DNA from: Streptomyces sp. Tue 6430
Lineage (GTDB): Bacteria > Actinomycetota > Actinomycetes > Streptomycetales > Streptomycetaceae
DNA: 64,000 nucleotides
Direction of reading: 5' to 3'
NCBI GenBank assembly: GCA_021568835.1
Contig: JAKGSH010000004.1
Location: 186,001 to 250,000, forward strand
Shown here: in pieces, positions 53,474 through 63,450 of the stretch
Layout of the letters: the number at the start of each line of letters is the position of its first letter
Numbering within the stretch: position 1 is the stretch's first letter
The notes under the pieces: generated by a model
What the model was told of the DNA's origin: nothing
The model's input: only the letters and a program-made list of their open reading frames with translations
The model's database searches: none
Position numbers and translations under genes: made by a program

Positions 53474-55597
53474 GTGACCGACCCGGGTGACCCGGCCGTC
53501 GACGGCCTGGACGCCGCGTTCGCCGAGACCGTACGTCGCACCGGCGCGTCGATCGGCGCCCTCTACCTGCTCTCCCCGACGAGCAGGTGCTCTCCCTCGA
53601 CGCGCTGTACGGGGCACCCGTCGAGCTGGCCGAACCGTGGACGCACGTGTCGATGACAGCTCCGGCGCCGGTGGCCGACGCGGTCCGCGAGGAGCGCATG
53701 GTGTGGGTGGGCGGCCAGAGCGAGATGGCCCGGTCCTATCCGCGCACCGCGATGGCACTCCCCTACCCGCTGGCGCTGGCCGCCGCACCGGTCACCGGCG
53801 TGCGCCGCTGGGGAGCCCTGCTGCTGATGTGGCCGACCACCCGCCCCCGTACGTGACCGGGCGCGAGCGGGGGAACATCATGTCGAGCTGCCGACGGCTG
53901 GCGCGGCTGCTCGAGGAGGCCGCCGGGCGCGGCAGGCCGCGGGCCGCCGCCGGCCGGCCGCGGGTCCTGCCCGTGGGGACCGGGCGCCGGGACGCCGGAC
54001 CCGCGATGGCGGCGGCCGACTTCGTGGAGCGGCTGCCCGGCGGCAGCTGTGCCCTGGACCTGGAGGGCCGCTTCACCTACCTCAGCTCCGGAGCGTGCGA
54101 ACTGCTCGGGCACGACGCCGGCGAACTGCTGGGCACCCTGCCGTGGCAGTCGCTGCGCTGGCTCGACGACCCCACCTACGAGGACCGCTACCGCGCCGCG
54201 GTGCTCAGCCGTGCCCCCGTGTCCTTCACCGCCTGCCGGCCGCCGGGGCAGTGGCTGGAGTTCCACCTCTACCCGGACGACAGCGGCATCAGCGTCCGGA
54301 TCACCACCGGCGGCGAGCAGGCTCCGGACACGTCGGCGCCCCGCCGGGCCGTGAGCGCCGCGCCGGCCCGGACGGGGCAGCTCTACCAGCTCACGCATCT
54401 GGCGGCCGCGCTCACCGAGGTCGTCGGCGTCCAGGACGTGGTCGACCTGGTCGCCCACCAGATCATGCCCGCCTTCGGCGCCCAGGGGATGGTGCTGTCC
54501 ACCGCCGAGGCCGGCCGGCTGCGGATCATCGGGCACCGCGGCTACCCGCCGCAGACCGTCGAGCGCCTCGACGCGCTGCCGCTGGACACGGGCTCACCCC
54601 GGCGGGGCACGCCCTGGACAGCGGCATCCCGGCGTTCTTCCCGGACGCGGAGGACATGCGGCGCATCTACCCGGAGGCGCCGAGGATCAGCGGCAAACAG
54701 GCCTGGGCCTTCCTGCCGCTGACCCTCTCGGGCCGCGCGGTCGGCGTCTGCGTCCTGTCCTACGAACACCCGCACGACTTCCCGGCCGCGGAGCGCGCCG
54801 TGCTGACCTCGCTCGCCGGACTCGTCGCCCAGGCGCTGGACCGGGCCCGTCTGTACGACACCAAACAGGACGTCGCGCACGGCCTCCAGCAGGCGCTGCT
54901 CCCGCGCACGCTGCCCTCGATCGACGGTCTGCGGGTCGCCGCCCGCTATCTGCCCGCCACCCACGGCATGGACATCGGCGGGGACTTCTACGACCTGATC
55001 CGCCTGGACGGAGCCGCCGCGGCCGCCGTCATCGGCGACGTCCAGGGCCACAACGTCGCCGCCGCCGCGCTGATGGGGCAGGTCCGCATCGGCGTGCACG
55101 CCCACACGGCCCTCGGCGCTCCCCCGGACCGGGTCCTCGCCGGAGTCAACCGGCTCCTCACCGACCTCTCCCCCGACCTGTTCACCAGCTGCCTCTACGC
55201 CTGTCTCGACTTCAGCGGGGGGTGTGTCTCGCTGGCCAGCGCCGGGCACCCACCACCCCTGCTGCGGCTACCGGGCCGCGCCACCCGGCCCCTGGACGTA
55301 CCGCCGGGCCCGCTCCTGGGGATCGACCCCGACGCCGAGTTCCCCGTCACGCGGATCCCGCTCGTGCCGGGGATGACGCTCGCCTTCTACACGGACGGTC
55401 TCATCGAAACCCCGGGCGTCGACTTCGAGGACTCCATGAACCAGCTCGCCGGGGAGCTGGACCGCGCCGACGACCGGGACCTGGACCTGGACAAGCTCGT
55501 CGACACCCTGCTGCGGACGTCCGGCACGGCCGGGCAGCGCACCGACGACGTGGCCCTCCTGGTCCTGCGGTTCACGGACCGCCACCAGGTGTACTGA
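53474..55597 (+). CDS. GAF/PAS/GAF-SpoIIE phosphatase, three frame breaks
   Basis: About 708 residues. Starts GTG 53474 after GGAGG. N-terminal GAF-like domain (DGLDAAFAETVRRTGASIG, VSMTAPAPVADAVREERMVW), a PAS domain (about 185-285, ALDLEGRFTYLSSGACELLG), a second GAF (about 305-460) and a C-terminal PP2C domain (DIGGDFYDLIRL, VIGDVQGHN, FYTDGLIETPG, DDVALLVLR). The frame breaks near 53580, 53847 and 54596 each need one C in a C run. It would release a STAS-type antagonist after sensing a signal. Target unknown. Confidence 0.88.
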
Positions 55598-55829
55598 CCC
55601 GCGGCGCTGTTCACGCGGGTCAGGGGTGGCCGGCCGCCCGAAGCCCTCGTACCGGCCGGACGTACTCGGGTCGGGGTCCGGGCTGCCGGAGGGGGCTGCC
55701 GGAGGGAGCCCTCCCCTCCGGTGAGGCGCGCACGGCGTCGCGGGGCAAGCGGGAACGCGACGGCAGGACCGGGCGGCCGCCGGCCCGGAACGCACGGGCG
55801 ACCAGCCGGAGAGGCCGTACGCCGACCGG

Positions 55830-56054
55830 TCAGAACAGGGGTTCCTGCTCATGGGTCGTGGCGTCGCGCCGCCGGGGCCGGGCCGGGGACCGCCGGGCGG
55901 GCGTCTCGTCGCCGAAGAGGGGCGCCGTCCCGCACTCGTCCGGCTCGGCGGGGACGGCGGCGCCGCCGGTGCGGACGTTCAGCCGCAGCGGCGCCTCCCG
56001 GTCGAAGTCCCCCGGTGTCATGGCCGTCCACGCGCGGCCCGGCTCCTCGCTCAC
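55830..56054 (-). CDS. 74-residue small acidic/basic protein
   Basis: GTG at 56054 with GGAAGGAG upstream. The product contains MTPGDFDREAPLRLNVRTGG, then ECGTAPLFGDETPARR and an Arg-rich then acidic C-terminus ending EQEPLF. Codon bias is strong. Disordered by composition, with one cysteine. ATG 56021 is an alternative start. No known family; it lies between two phosphatase genes on the opposite strand. Confidence 0.55.
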   Translation of the reverse strand: MSEEPGRAWTAMTPGDFDREAPLRLNVRTGGAAVPAEPDECGTAPLFGDETPARRSPARPRRRDATTHEQEPLF

Positions 56055-56444
56055 GCACCGCTCCTTCCCCGGCTCCGCCGACCGGACGCCCCCGGTGCAC
56101 ATCCTGCCCGACCGGGGCGGCTTCCGGTCGGGCGGCGGGGTACGCGGCCTGCTGGACGACACCGGCGACACCGACCGGCCGGGCGGGCCGCCGGACCAGG
56201 GCGCGCGGCAGCCGCGGGTCGCCGCCGCGCGGCATCGCGACGGCGGCGGCCTTGCGCCGGCGACGCCGTCCCCACGGCGTCGACGGCGGCGCCGGGCACG
56301 GCGAACGGGACGGCGGGCACGGTCGTGCGGTCGTCGTGCCGCGACCGGCGGGCTCGGCGCGGGAGGCGGATATTGAAGGGAAGGGTGTTCCCGCCGCCGG
56401 TCCCGGGCGGGACGCCGAAGGCCGGGCACGGAGCGGGGGAGACG
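56055..56444. other. 390-bp intergenic region
   Basis: No gene firmly supported. A GATATT element near 56367 in an otherwise very GC-rich stretch may be the -10 of the following phosphatase gene. Confidence 0.35.
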
Positions 56445-57590
56445 GTGAGCGCGTCGAGAGAACCGGGCGGGGCGTCGACGGCCGGCGGGGAGCTCCGTGG
56501 CGCGCCGCCGCTGCGGTGGTGGGTCGTGCTGTTCTGGCTCGTCGCGGTCACGGTGCTGCTGGCGGTCACCGGGGTCTTCCTGGACCGCGAGACCAGGCTC
56601 GCGCCCTTCCTCGTGGTGCTGCCCGCCCTGATCGCCGGGCGGGGCAGCGTGCGCCAGACCGCCGTCGCCTCCGCCTGGGTCACGGTGATGATCGCCGCGG
56701 CCCTGCTCGACACCGCGGACGACACGATCGGCGCGGTGGCGGCGACCGTCGTCTTCGCCCTCGTCTTCAACGGGCTGAGCGTCGCGCGGGCCGCCCAGCG
56801 GGTCCGCAGCGACCGGGAGATCGCCCGGCTGCGGTCCGCCGCGGCCGCGCTCCAGCGGCAGCTGCTGCGCCCGTTCCCGCTGATGACGGACCAGCTCATC
56901 GTGCACGGCGTCTACCAGCCGGTGGAGGAGGACAGCCGGGTGGGCGGCGACGTGTACGAGGTGGTGTCCTCGCCGTACGGCAGCCGGGTCTTCATCGCCG
57001 ACGTCCAGGGCAAGGGGCTGCCCGCCATCAGCGCGGCCTTCTCGGTGCTCAGTGCCTTCCGGGAGGCGGCCGTCGCCGAGCCCACGCTGACCGCCGTCGT
57101 CGACGCCCTGGAGGACGCGGTGCTGCGGCACAACTCCTTCGCGGCGCAGGCCGGCGAGAACGAGCGGTTCGTGACGGCGCTGGTCCTCGGCATCGGCCCG
57201 GACCCGGAGGTCCAGGCGATCAACTGCGGCCACGTCGCGCCGCTGATGCTGCACAGCGACCGGAACGGTCCGGTGCTCAAGGGCGAGCCGTGCGTCCCGC
57301 TGGGTCTCGACGCCCTGTCCCCGCGGCCCCGCACGGTCGAGTGGTTCACCTTCCCGCAGGACGGCACGCTGTTGCTGTGCACGGACGGCGTCACCGAGGC
57401 GCGCGATCCGTCGGGGGTCTTCTATCCGCTGGAGGACCGGGCCGCGGCCTGGGACGGCGTCCGCCCCGGCGATCTGCCGGCGGCCGTCTACCACGACCTG
57501 CGCCGGCACGCGGCGGGCACGCCGGGCGACGACACCGCCCTGATGGTGCTGCGGAGGCGGTCGGGCGCCGGGGCGACCGACGAGCCCTGA
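56445..57590 (+). CDS. Membrane-anchored SpoIIE/RsbU-type phosphatase
   Basis: Intact 381-residue protein. Three predicted N-terminal membrane helices (residues 20-120: WWVVLFWLVAVTVLLAVTG, FLVVLPALIAG, and TIGAVAATVVFALVF) are followed by a coiled linker (RVRSDREIARLRSAAAALQR) and the PP2C domain (VGGDVYEVVSS, FIADVQGKG, LCTDGVTEARD, DDTALMVLRR). This short membrane type is common in streptomycetes. Start GTG 56445 after GGGGGAG. No extracellular domain is visible, so the membrane part may itself sense. Confidence 0.9.
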   Translation: MSASREPGGASTAGGELRGAPPLRWWVVLFWLVAVTVLLAVTGVFLDRETRLAPFLVVLPALIAGRGSVRQTAVASAWVTVMIAAALLDTADDTIGAVAATVVFALVFNGLSVARAAQRVRSDREIARLRSAAAALQRQLLRPFPLMTDQLIVHGVYQPVEEDSRVGGDVYEVVSSPYGSRVFIADVQGKGLPAISAAFSVLSAFREAAVAEPTLTAVVDALEDAVLRHNSFAAQAGENERFVTALVLGIGPDPEVQAINCGHVAPLMLHSDRNGPVLKGEPCVPLGLDALSPRPRTVEWFTFPQDGTLLLCTDGVTEARDPSGVFYPLEDRAAAWDGVRPGDLPAAVYHDLRRHAAGTPGDDTALMVLRRRSGAGATDEP

Positions 57591-57687
57591 CGGTCCCCGC
57601 CCGCGCGGCGCCCGCTCCGGAGCGACCGCCCGCCCGGAATGCGTAAAGTGGTACGCCCGTGGACGTACGTCCCCCTTCGGAGCCCGC

Positions 57688-58863
57688 ATGCCCGCCCCGC
57701 CGGTCGGCCCGGACGGCGATCCCGACACGCTGTTCGGACTCGACGCCCTCGAACCGCCCCCGTCCTCCGCCCGCGCCCGCTCGACGTTTCGCGACTCCGG
57801 AACGGCGCGCCGGCTGCTGCCCGTGCGGGAGATCCACGCCGAACCGGCCGCCGCGGCCTCCGCGCGCGGCCGCGAGATCATCGCCCGCTTCCCCGGCGCC
57901 CGTCTGGTCGAGGTCGACTCCCACTGGCGCGTTCCCGGGCTGCACGGCAACGAGGGGAACGTCGAGCGGTGGGTGCGCGTCAAGGGCGAGACCCTCGTGC
58001 TGGGCGAGCGCAAGACGTTCACCACCCGTCCCAACGGGCGCTCGGCGGACTGGATCGCCCCCGGCCCGTCCAACGGCTGCGCCCTGGCGTGCGCGTACTG
58101 CTACGTGCCGCGCCGCAAGGGCTACGCCAACCCCATCACCGTGTTCACCAACATCGACCGGACCATCGCCCACCTCGGCCGGCACATCGCGCGGCAGGGC
58201 CCCAAGCGGGAGCCCAACCAGTGCGACCCCGCGGCGTGGGTGTACGACATCGGGGAGAACGGCGACTGCTCGGTGGACGCCCTCGTCTGCGACAACACCG
58301 CCGACCTCGTGCGCGCCTTCCGCCGCTGGCCCACCGCCAAGGCGTCCTTCGCGACGAAGTTCGTGAACCCCGACCTGCTCGCCCTGGAGCCGCGGGGCCG
58401 GACCCGGATCCGGTTCTCCCTGATGCCCGAGGCCGACGCCCGTCTCCTGGACGTGCGCACCTCACCGGTCGCCGCCCGGATCGCCGCCGCGGCCGACTTC
58501 CTGGACGCCGGTTACGAGGTCCACTTCAACTTCTCCCCCGTCGTGCTGCGGCCGGGCTGGCAGGAGGACTGGGCCGAACTGCTCCGGCGGCTGGACGACG
58601 TACTGCCCGGGCGGGTCAAGCGGCAGGCGGCCGCCGAGGTCATCATGCTCACCCACAACCGTGAGCTGCACGAGGTGAACCTGGGCTGGCATCCCCGTGC
58701 CGAGCAGGTGCTGTGGCAGCCGGATCTCCAGCAGGCGAAGCGCTCCGAGAACGGCGCGCTGAACGTCCGCTACCGCAACCAGGTCAAGGCCGGGGCGCTG
58801 GACGTTCTGCGCGACCTGATCGGCGCCCGCGCACCGTGGCTGCGCGTCCGCTACGCCTTCTGA
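57688..58863 (+). CDS. Spore photoproduct lyase-like radical SAM protein
   Basis: Intact 391-residue enzyme of the SPL family. The [4Fe-4S]-SAM motif is NGCALACAYCYVPRRKGYAN (C-x3-C-x2-C). The N-terminal half carries VEVDSHWRVPGLHGNEGNVE, and the C-terminal half EVIMLTHNRELHEVNLGWHP. SPL reverses thymine spore photoproduct; actinobacterial relatives of this length occur widely but their substrate is less certain. ATG 57688 follows TTCGGAG. Monocistronic, with a terminator after it. Confidence 0.85.
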   Translation: MPAPPVGPDGDPDTLFGLDALEPPPSSARARSTFRDSGTARRLLPVREIHAEPAAAASARGREIIARFPGARLVEVDSHWRVPGLHGNEGNVERWVRVKGETLVLGERKTFTTRPNGRSADWIAPGPSNGCALACAYCYVPRRKGYANPITVFTNIDRTIAHLGRHIARQGPKREPNQCDPAAWVYDIGENGDCSVDALVCDNTADLVRAFRRWPTAKASFATKFVNPDLLALEPRGRTRIRFSLMPEADARLLDVRTSPVAARIAAAADFLDAGYEVHFNFSPVVLRPGWQEDWAELLRRLDDVLPGRVKRQAAAEVIMLTHNRELHEVNLGWHPRAEQVLWQPDLQQAKRSENGALNVRYRNQVKAGALDVLRDLIGARAPWLRVRYAF

Positions 58864-58877
58864 GCGGGGCCGGGTCT

Positions 58878-58910
58878 GTCCGGGCCGCGCCGCGCCGGAC
58901 CGGCCCGGAC
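58878..58910 (+). terminator. Terminator after the SPL-like gene
   Basis: GTCCGGGCC (58878-58886) pairs perfectly with 58902-58910. A short GCCGA-type repeat (58917-58938) follows. Confidence 0.55.
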
Positions 58911-58969
58911 CGGACCGAGCCGAGCCGAGCCGAGCCGGTCACACGATCGCGGAGGGGTGGCCGAGGAGG

Positions 58970-59847
58970 TCAGGGGAAGGGCCGGGCGTCCCGGTCGGCC
59001 CGGCCGCCGGCTCCCAGCAGCCCCGTGGGGCGGAAGGGCTCCTCGGCCTCGAGCCGGGGCAGTTCGCGCCGGGCGACGCGCAGCACCAGCGGCGGCAGCG
59101 CGGCCCTCGCGATCTGCGCGAGGCGCAGCCAGGCGGGCACGTAGACCGCGGTGCTGCGGCGTTCCACGGCGCGGGCGAGGATCTCGGCGACGGTCTCGGC
59201 GGGGTACACGCGCCGGGCGGGGCGGGCATGTGGGCGCGCAGTTCCCGCAGCACGGCGTGCCGGTCGGCGTCCCGGATCATGTCGGTGTCGGTCCAGTTCA
59301 GATAGGCGATGCCGACCGCCACGCCGTGGTGCGCCTCCTCGGCCCCCAACGCGTGCGCGAAGGCCTCCACGCCGGCCTTGGACGCGCAGTAGGCGCTCAT
59401 CAGCGGGGCGGCGCCGAAGGAGGCCAGGGAGGCGATCTGGAGGTAGTAGCCCGCCGTCTCGCGCAGGTCGGGCAGGAACGCGTGGGCCGTGAGGGCGCTG
59501 CCGCCGAGGTTCACGTCGACGACGCGGCGCCAGGAGGCCATGCCGGTGCCGCCGAAGGGGCCGCCCTCGGCGATGCCCGCGTTCGCGACGACGGCCGACG
59601 GCGGGCCCAGCCGGGCGCGGACGGCCTCGGCGGCCTCCAGCAGGGCCGCCTCGTCGGTGACGTCCACCTCCACGGCGAGGGCCGGCACGGGCAGCGAGGC
59701 GGCGACCGCCTCCAGGGCCGGCCGCTCGTGGCCGAGCAGGGCCAGGCGTGCGCCGCGGCGGGCGAGGGCACGGGCGTGGGCCGCGCCCACGCCCCGCGCG
59801 GCGCCCGTGACGACGACGGTGCGGTTCTCCAGGGGGCTGTGCGCCAC
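58970..59847 (-). CDS. Short-chain dehydrogenase, one frame break
   Basis: About 293 residues. Rossmann start VVVTGAARGVGAAHARALAR, VANAGIAEGGPF, catalytic ASLASFGAAPLMSAYCASKA (Ser, Tyr-x3-Lys) and a C-terminal membrane-associating segment (VYVPAWLRLAQIARAALPPL) typical of SDRs acting on lipids or sterols. The frame breaks near 59223; one extra C gives PARRVYPAETVAEI. The GTG at 59847 was chosen because it just precedes the fold; a longer start through the 22-bp direct repeat region is possible. Third gene of an apparent operon with the FAD oxidoreductase and SRPBCC genes. Confidence 0.82.
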
Positions 59848-59922
59848 GGCGCGGTGCGCCCCGCTCCTGCGGGTCACGGTGTCGTGGGCCGCGGTCTTCC
59901 GGGGGCTGTGCGCCACGGCGCG
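59832..59922. repeat. 22-bp direct repeat, 69 bp apart
   Basis: GGGGGCTGTGCGCCACGGCG-CG occurs at 59832-59853 and 59901-59922. The spacing is a multiple of three and overlaps the possible N-terminal extension of the SDR. Confidence 0.7.
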
Positions 59923-59948
59923 CTCCGTTCGTCGGCTGCCTGTCGTCC

Positions 59949-61573
59949 TCAGTCGGGTCGTGCGTGCCCCGTGCGGTCCCGGTGGGAGAGGGCGCGCTGG
60001 AGACCGGACAGGCCCGGCGACCGGCGCCGCCGCAGCGCCGCGCGGGCGGCGTTGGCCCCCGGGGCGCCGTGCACGCCGCCGCCCGGATGGGCGCCGGCGG
60101 AGGCGAGGAACAGTCCGCGCACGGGTGTCTCCGGCCGTCCGGTGCCGGGCAGGGGGCGGAAGAAGAGCTGCTGGTGCATGCCCGCGGTGCCGCCGTTGAT
60201 GGCGCCCGCGTGGAGATTGCCGTCGAGCGCCTGGAGCGTGGGCGGGGCGAGGACGCGGCGGGCGCGGATCAGCGCCCGGAAGCCCGGCGCGAACCGTTCG
60301 ACCTGGCGCTCCACCCGGTCGGCCATCAGCTCCTGCTCCCCGGGGTCCCAGGCACCGGTGAGGCCCTCGTCCCCCGCGTCGGCGGCCACCTCGTGCGGCA
60401 CGTGGGTGTAGGCCCAGGCCGACTCGGTGCCGCCGGGCGAACGCGACGGGTCGGCCGTCGTCATCTGGCCGAACAGGCAGAACGGGCGGTCGGGGACCTG
60501 CCGCATCGCGACCTGGGCGGCGAAGCGGGTGAGTTCGTCGATCCCGTCGGCCAGGTGGACGGTGCCGGCCCGCGCGGCCTGCTCGGCGCGCCAGGGCACG
60601 GGGCCGTCGAGGGCCCAGTCGACCTTGAAGGTGGCGGAGTCCCACTGGAACCGCTCCAGGTCGGCCAGCACCTGGCCCGGAAGGTGTTCGGGCTCGACCA
60701 GCTCGCCGTAGAGGGCGGGGACGGAGACGTCCGCGAGGACGGCGCTGCGGGCGGGACGGTGCCGCCGTCGGCGGTGCGCACGCCCACCGCCCGTCCGTCG
60801 CGGACGACGACCCGGTCCACCCGGAGTCCGCAGCGCAGGGTGCCGCCGCGGGCGCGCAGCCGGCGGACCAGCGCGTCGGTGAGGGCGCCGGCGCCACCGG
60901 CCGGGACGGGGAAGCCGTACGTCTGGCCCAGCATGGACATCAGCCAGCCGAAGCCGCCGCTGCCGGCGGCCTCCGGGGCGAGGTCGGCGTGCAGCGCGTT
61001 CCCGGCGAGGAGGAGCCCGCCGCCTTCGCCGCCGAACTCCTCGGCGCCCATGCGCCGCACCGGGAGCACCAGGGTGCGGGCCAGTCGCAGGCCGCCCGCC
61101 GCGCGCAGTCGCAGGGCGAGCCGCCCGGTGGCCTTGAGCGGCGGGAAGGGGGTGAACAGGGCGTCGAGGAGGTCGGGACGCAGCCGTTCCCAGATCTCGT
61201 GCAGTCGGCGCCAGGAGGTTCCGTCCCCGTCGTGGAAGGCGTCGAGGGAGGCGGCGGTGACGTCGATCCGCCGGTCGAGGACCGCGCACCTGCCGTCGCT
61301 CAGCGGATGCGCCAGGACCTGGGGGGCGTGGCTCCACCGCAGGCCGTGCTCCTCCAGGCGCAGACCCGACACCACCGGGGAGGCGGCGGCCAGCGGGTAG
61401 AAGGAGCTGAAGAGGTCGTTGACGAAGTCCGGGTCCACTCCCCTGTCGTGACGCACCGCTCCGCCGGGCCCGGGCTGCTCCTCGAGGACCGTCACGCTCC
61501 AGCCGGCGTCGGCCAGCAGGTTGGCGGCCACCAGACCGTTGGGTCCGGCCCCGATCACCACGGCGTCAGGCAT
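59949..61573 (-). CDS. FAD-dependent oxidoreductase (phytoene-desaturase/PYROXD2-like), one frame break
   Basis: About 541 residues. VVIGAGPNGLVAANLLADAG dinucleotide motif, GGAVRHD, PAGGAGALTDALVRRLRARG, and a C-terminal FAD motif (GLFLASAGAHPGGGVHGAPG). It resembles CrtI-like flavoproteins but is distinct from the crtI gene at 47.6 kb, and its substrate is unknown. One missing C near 60756 separates GGTVPA from RSAVLADVSV. ATG 61573 overlaps the SRPBCC gene end by 8 bp, so the two are translationally coupled. Confidence 0.85.
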
Positions 61574-62054
61574 CGGCGCCGCCGTGCGCCCGTACCGGCA
61601 CCGGCCCCGGTCCGGCGTCCGGCACCTCGTTCTCGCAGACCTCGGCGAGCCGGGCGAGCATCGCGCGGTGCCGGAGCTGGATCAGCGCCTCCACGCCCGC
61701 GTTGTGCAGGAACCCGCCCACCCCTTGCAGGGGGTGTTCGTCCACGATCACCAGGCAGTGCTCGCCCCAGGGCCGCAGCTCGACGGCGATCCGCGCGGTG
61801 CCGAGCGCGCCCGCCCGGGCCTCGAGCTCCAGGGCGGTGCCCTCCTCGCAGCGCCGTACGACGGTCCGGTTGCTCAGGCGGACGGGTCCGATCCGGACCT
61901 CGTAGCCGATCTCCGCGCCCACCTGGGGCCACCGGCCCTGCACCGGGGTGGACTCCGCGGTGCCCACCACCCAGTCCGCGTACCGGTCACCGTCCGAGAG
62001 GACGGTCCACACCCGCCGCGGGGATGTCTTGATGAGCCGATGCCGGACCGCCAC
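61566..62054 (-). CDS. SRPBCC-fold protein (polyketide cyclase/dehydrase-like)
   Basis: Intact 162-residue START/SRPBCC domain: RHRLIKTSPRRVWTVLSDGD, DWVVGTAESTPVQG, ALELEARAGALGTARIAVEL. These small cavity proteins bind or cyclise hydrophobic ligands. GTG 62054 has a perfect AGGAGG site. First gene of SRPBCC - FAD oxidoreductase - SDR, a combination that suggests oxidation and rearrangement of a hydrophobic metabolite. Confidence 0.85.
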   Translation of the reverse strand: MAVRHRLIKTSPRRVWTVLSDGDRYADWVVGTAESTPVQGRWPQVGAEIGYEVRIGPVRLSNRTVVRRCEEGTALELEARAGALGTARIAVELRPWGEHCLVIVDEHPLQGVGGFLHNAGVEALIQLRHRAMLARLAEVCENEVPDAGPGPVPVRAHGGADA

Positions 62055-62247
62055 GACGACCTCCTGTTACTCGTCCTTCGCTCACCGCCAAGTGCCCACG
62101 CCGGGGACGGCGAACCGGGATGACGGGGAGGAATTTCCGATACGTCCGTGAAGTCGCCGGTGCCTGCACGTGGGCCCGGGTGCCTGCACGTGGGTCCCGG
62201 TGCCGGCCCTCGGGGCTCCGGTGTCGCGGCCCTCGGGGCTCCGGGCG

Positions 62248-63081
62248 TCAGCCCCGGCCGGCCGGTTCCCACGGGCGGGGTCCCGTGCCGGAGTGCCACG
62301 CGAGCAGTGCCTCGGCGTCCACGCACACGATGCCGCACTGGCGCGCGTACTCGACGGCGGGTGCCGTGAAGTCGTTGGTGGTGACGACGATGGCGACGTC
62401 GGCCTCGTGGACGGTGAAGCAGGTGCCGCCGAAGCGCTGCAGGTCCTGTGAACCGACCTTGTTGCCGTCGCCGTAGCGCTTGCACTGGAGGACGAGTCGG
62501 CGTCCGTCCGGTGCCACCGCCAGCACGTCGGCTCCCAAGTCGCCTGCGCCGCCGACGACTTCGACGTCCGTGCAGTGGTCGCGGGCGCACAGGCCGGCTA
62601 TCGCCTGTTCGAACTCGTCGGGATCCAGGGCGTAGTAGTCCGTGACGCACGTGGCGTCCGCGACGGGGGCCGTCCCGATGACGAGGGTGCGCGCCGTGGC
62701 GTCGGCACCGGACGGCGGGGCCGGGTCGGCGATGCCCGCCGGTTCGACGACGCCCGCCGGGACGGCCGCGGCCGGCGGCTCGGCGAGCGCGTCGACGGCC
62801 GTCTCGGCCGCTTCCTCGAGGGCCTCGGTGGCGTGCCGTACGAGTCTGCGCGCCGACCAGCGGCGTCGGCCCCGGTAGCAGGCGACGGTCGCGGCGACGC
62901 CGAGGACGAGCAGGGTCACGGCCCACGCGGGCCGGCGTTCCGCCGCGGCGACGGCGGTGCGGGCGATCATGCCCCCGAGCGTCAGGAGGAGCGCGAGGAG
63001 GACGAAGAACAGGGCCGTCGTGCGCAGGTCGAAGCGACGGCGGCGACGCAGGGGGCGTATCGGGCGGGTGGGTACGGTCAC
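62248..63081 (-). CDS. Membrane-anchored Mrr-type restriction endonuclease-like protein
   Basis: About 277 residues. Two N-terminal membrane helices (TTALFFVLLALLLTLGGMI and WAVTLLVLGVAATVACY) separated by a short loop, a charged linker, then a Mrr_cat nuclease domain. The catalytic site is complete: EQAIAGL helix, GADVLAVAPDGRRLVLQCKR (Asp, then Gln-x-Lys), and VAIVVTTNDFTAPAVEYARQ. GTG 63081 has GGGAGG. Membrane-tethered Mrr proteins are often proposed to act on foreign or modified DNA at entry, but no methylase or partner is nearby. Confidence 0.85.
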   Translation of the reverse strand: MTVPTRPIRPLRRRRRFDLRTTALFFVLLALLLTLGGMIARTAVAAAERRPAWAVTLLVLGVAATVACYRGRRRWSARRLVRHATEALEEAAETAVDALAEPPAAAVPAGVVEPAGIADPAPPSGADATARTLVIGTAPVADATCVTDYYALDPDEFEQAIAGLCARDHCTDVEVVGGAGDLGADVLAVAPDGRRLVLQCKRYGDGNKVGSQDLQRFGGTCFTVHEADVAIVVTTNDFTAPAVEYARQCGIVCVDAEALLAWHSGTGPRPWEPAGRG

Positions 63082-63450
63082 GGCGGTGGTTCCTCCCAAG
63101 CGGCCTTCGGTGAAGATCACTCGGGGCTTGTGCCCCGGCTGGGGCGGTTCATCGTGACCGCTCCCCGGTCCGGTGCGCGGGTAGGGCGACCCGGTGCGCG
63201 GGCGACGACGCGACCGGTCACCCGGACCGCGCCCGAAGAGGACGCGACCGGCCACCGGGGTTCACGAGGACGGCGACACGACCGGCCGCCGAGGTCCACA
63301 AAAACGAACGGAACAACCGGCCGCCGAAGTCCACAGGGACGACGACACGACCGGCCGTCGGGGTTCGCCGGGGCGGGCCGGTGGCGTCGTCCCCGGCTCC
63401 GCGCGGTGGGCCCGGACGTACCGGGTGTGACCCACCGCGCGTGCGGGGCG
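63082..63450. other. 369-bp intergenic region with a 34-35-bp repeat
   Basis: Five copies of a GACCGGCCRCCGRRGTYCAC-type unit at about 63213, 63247, 63281, 63316 and 63350 (34-35-bp spacing). No gene supported. Confidence 0.6.

Noticed and set aside
59949..61573. Second crtI of the carotenoid pathway
   Set aside because: Motifs fit the broader PYROXD2/CrtI-like flavoprotein group; it lacks the CrtI-specific segments seen in the gene at 47.6 kb and is not linked to crt genes.
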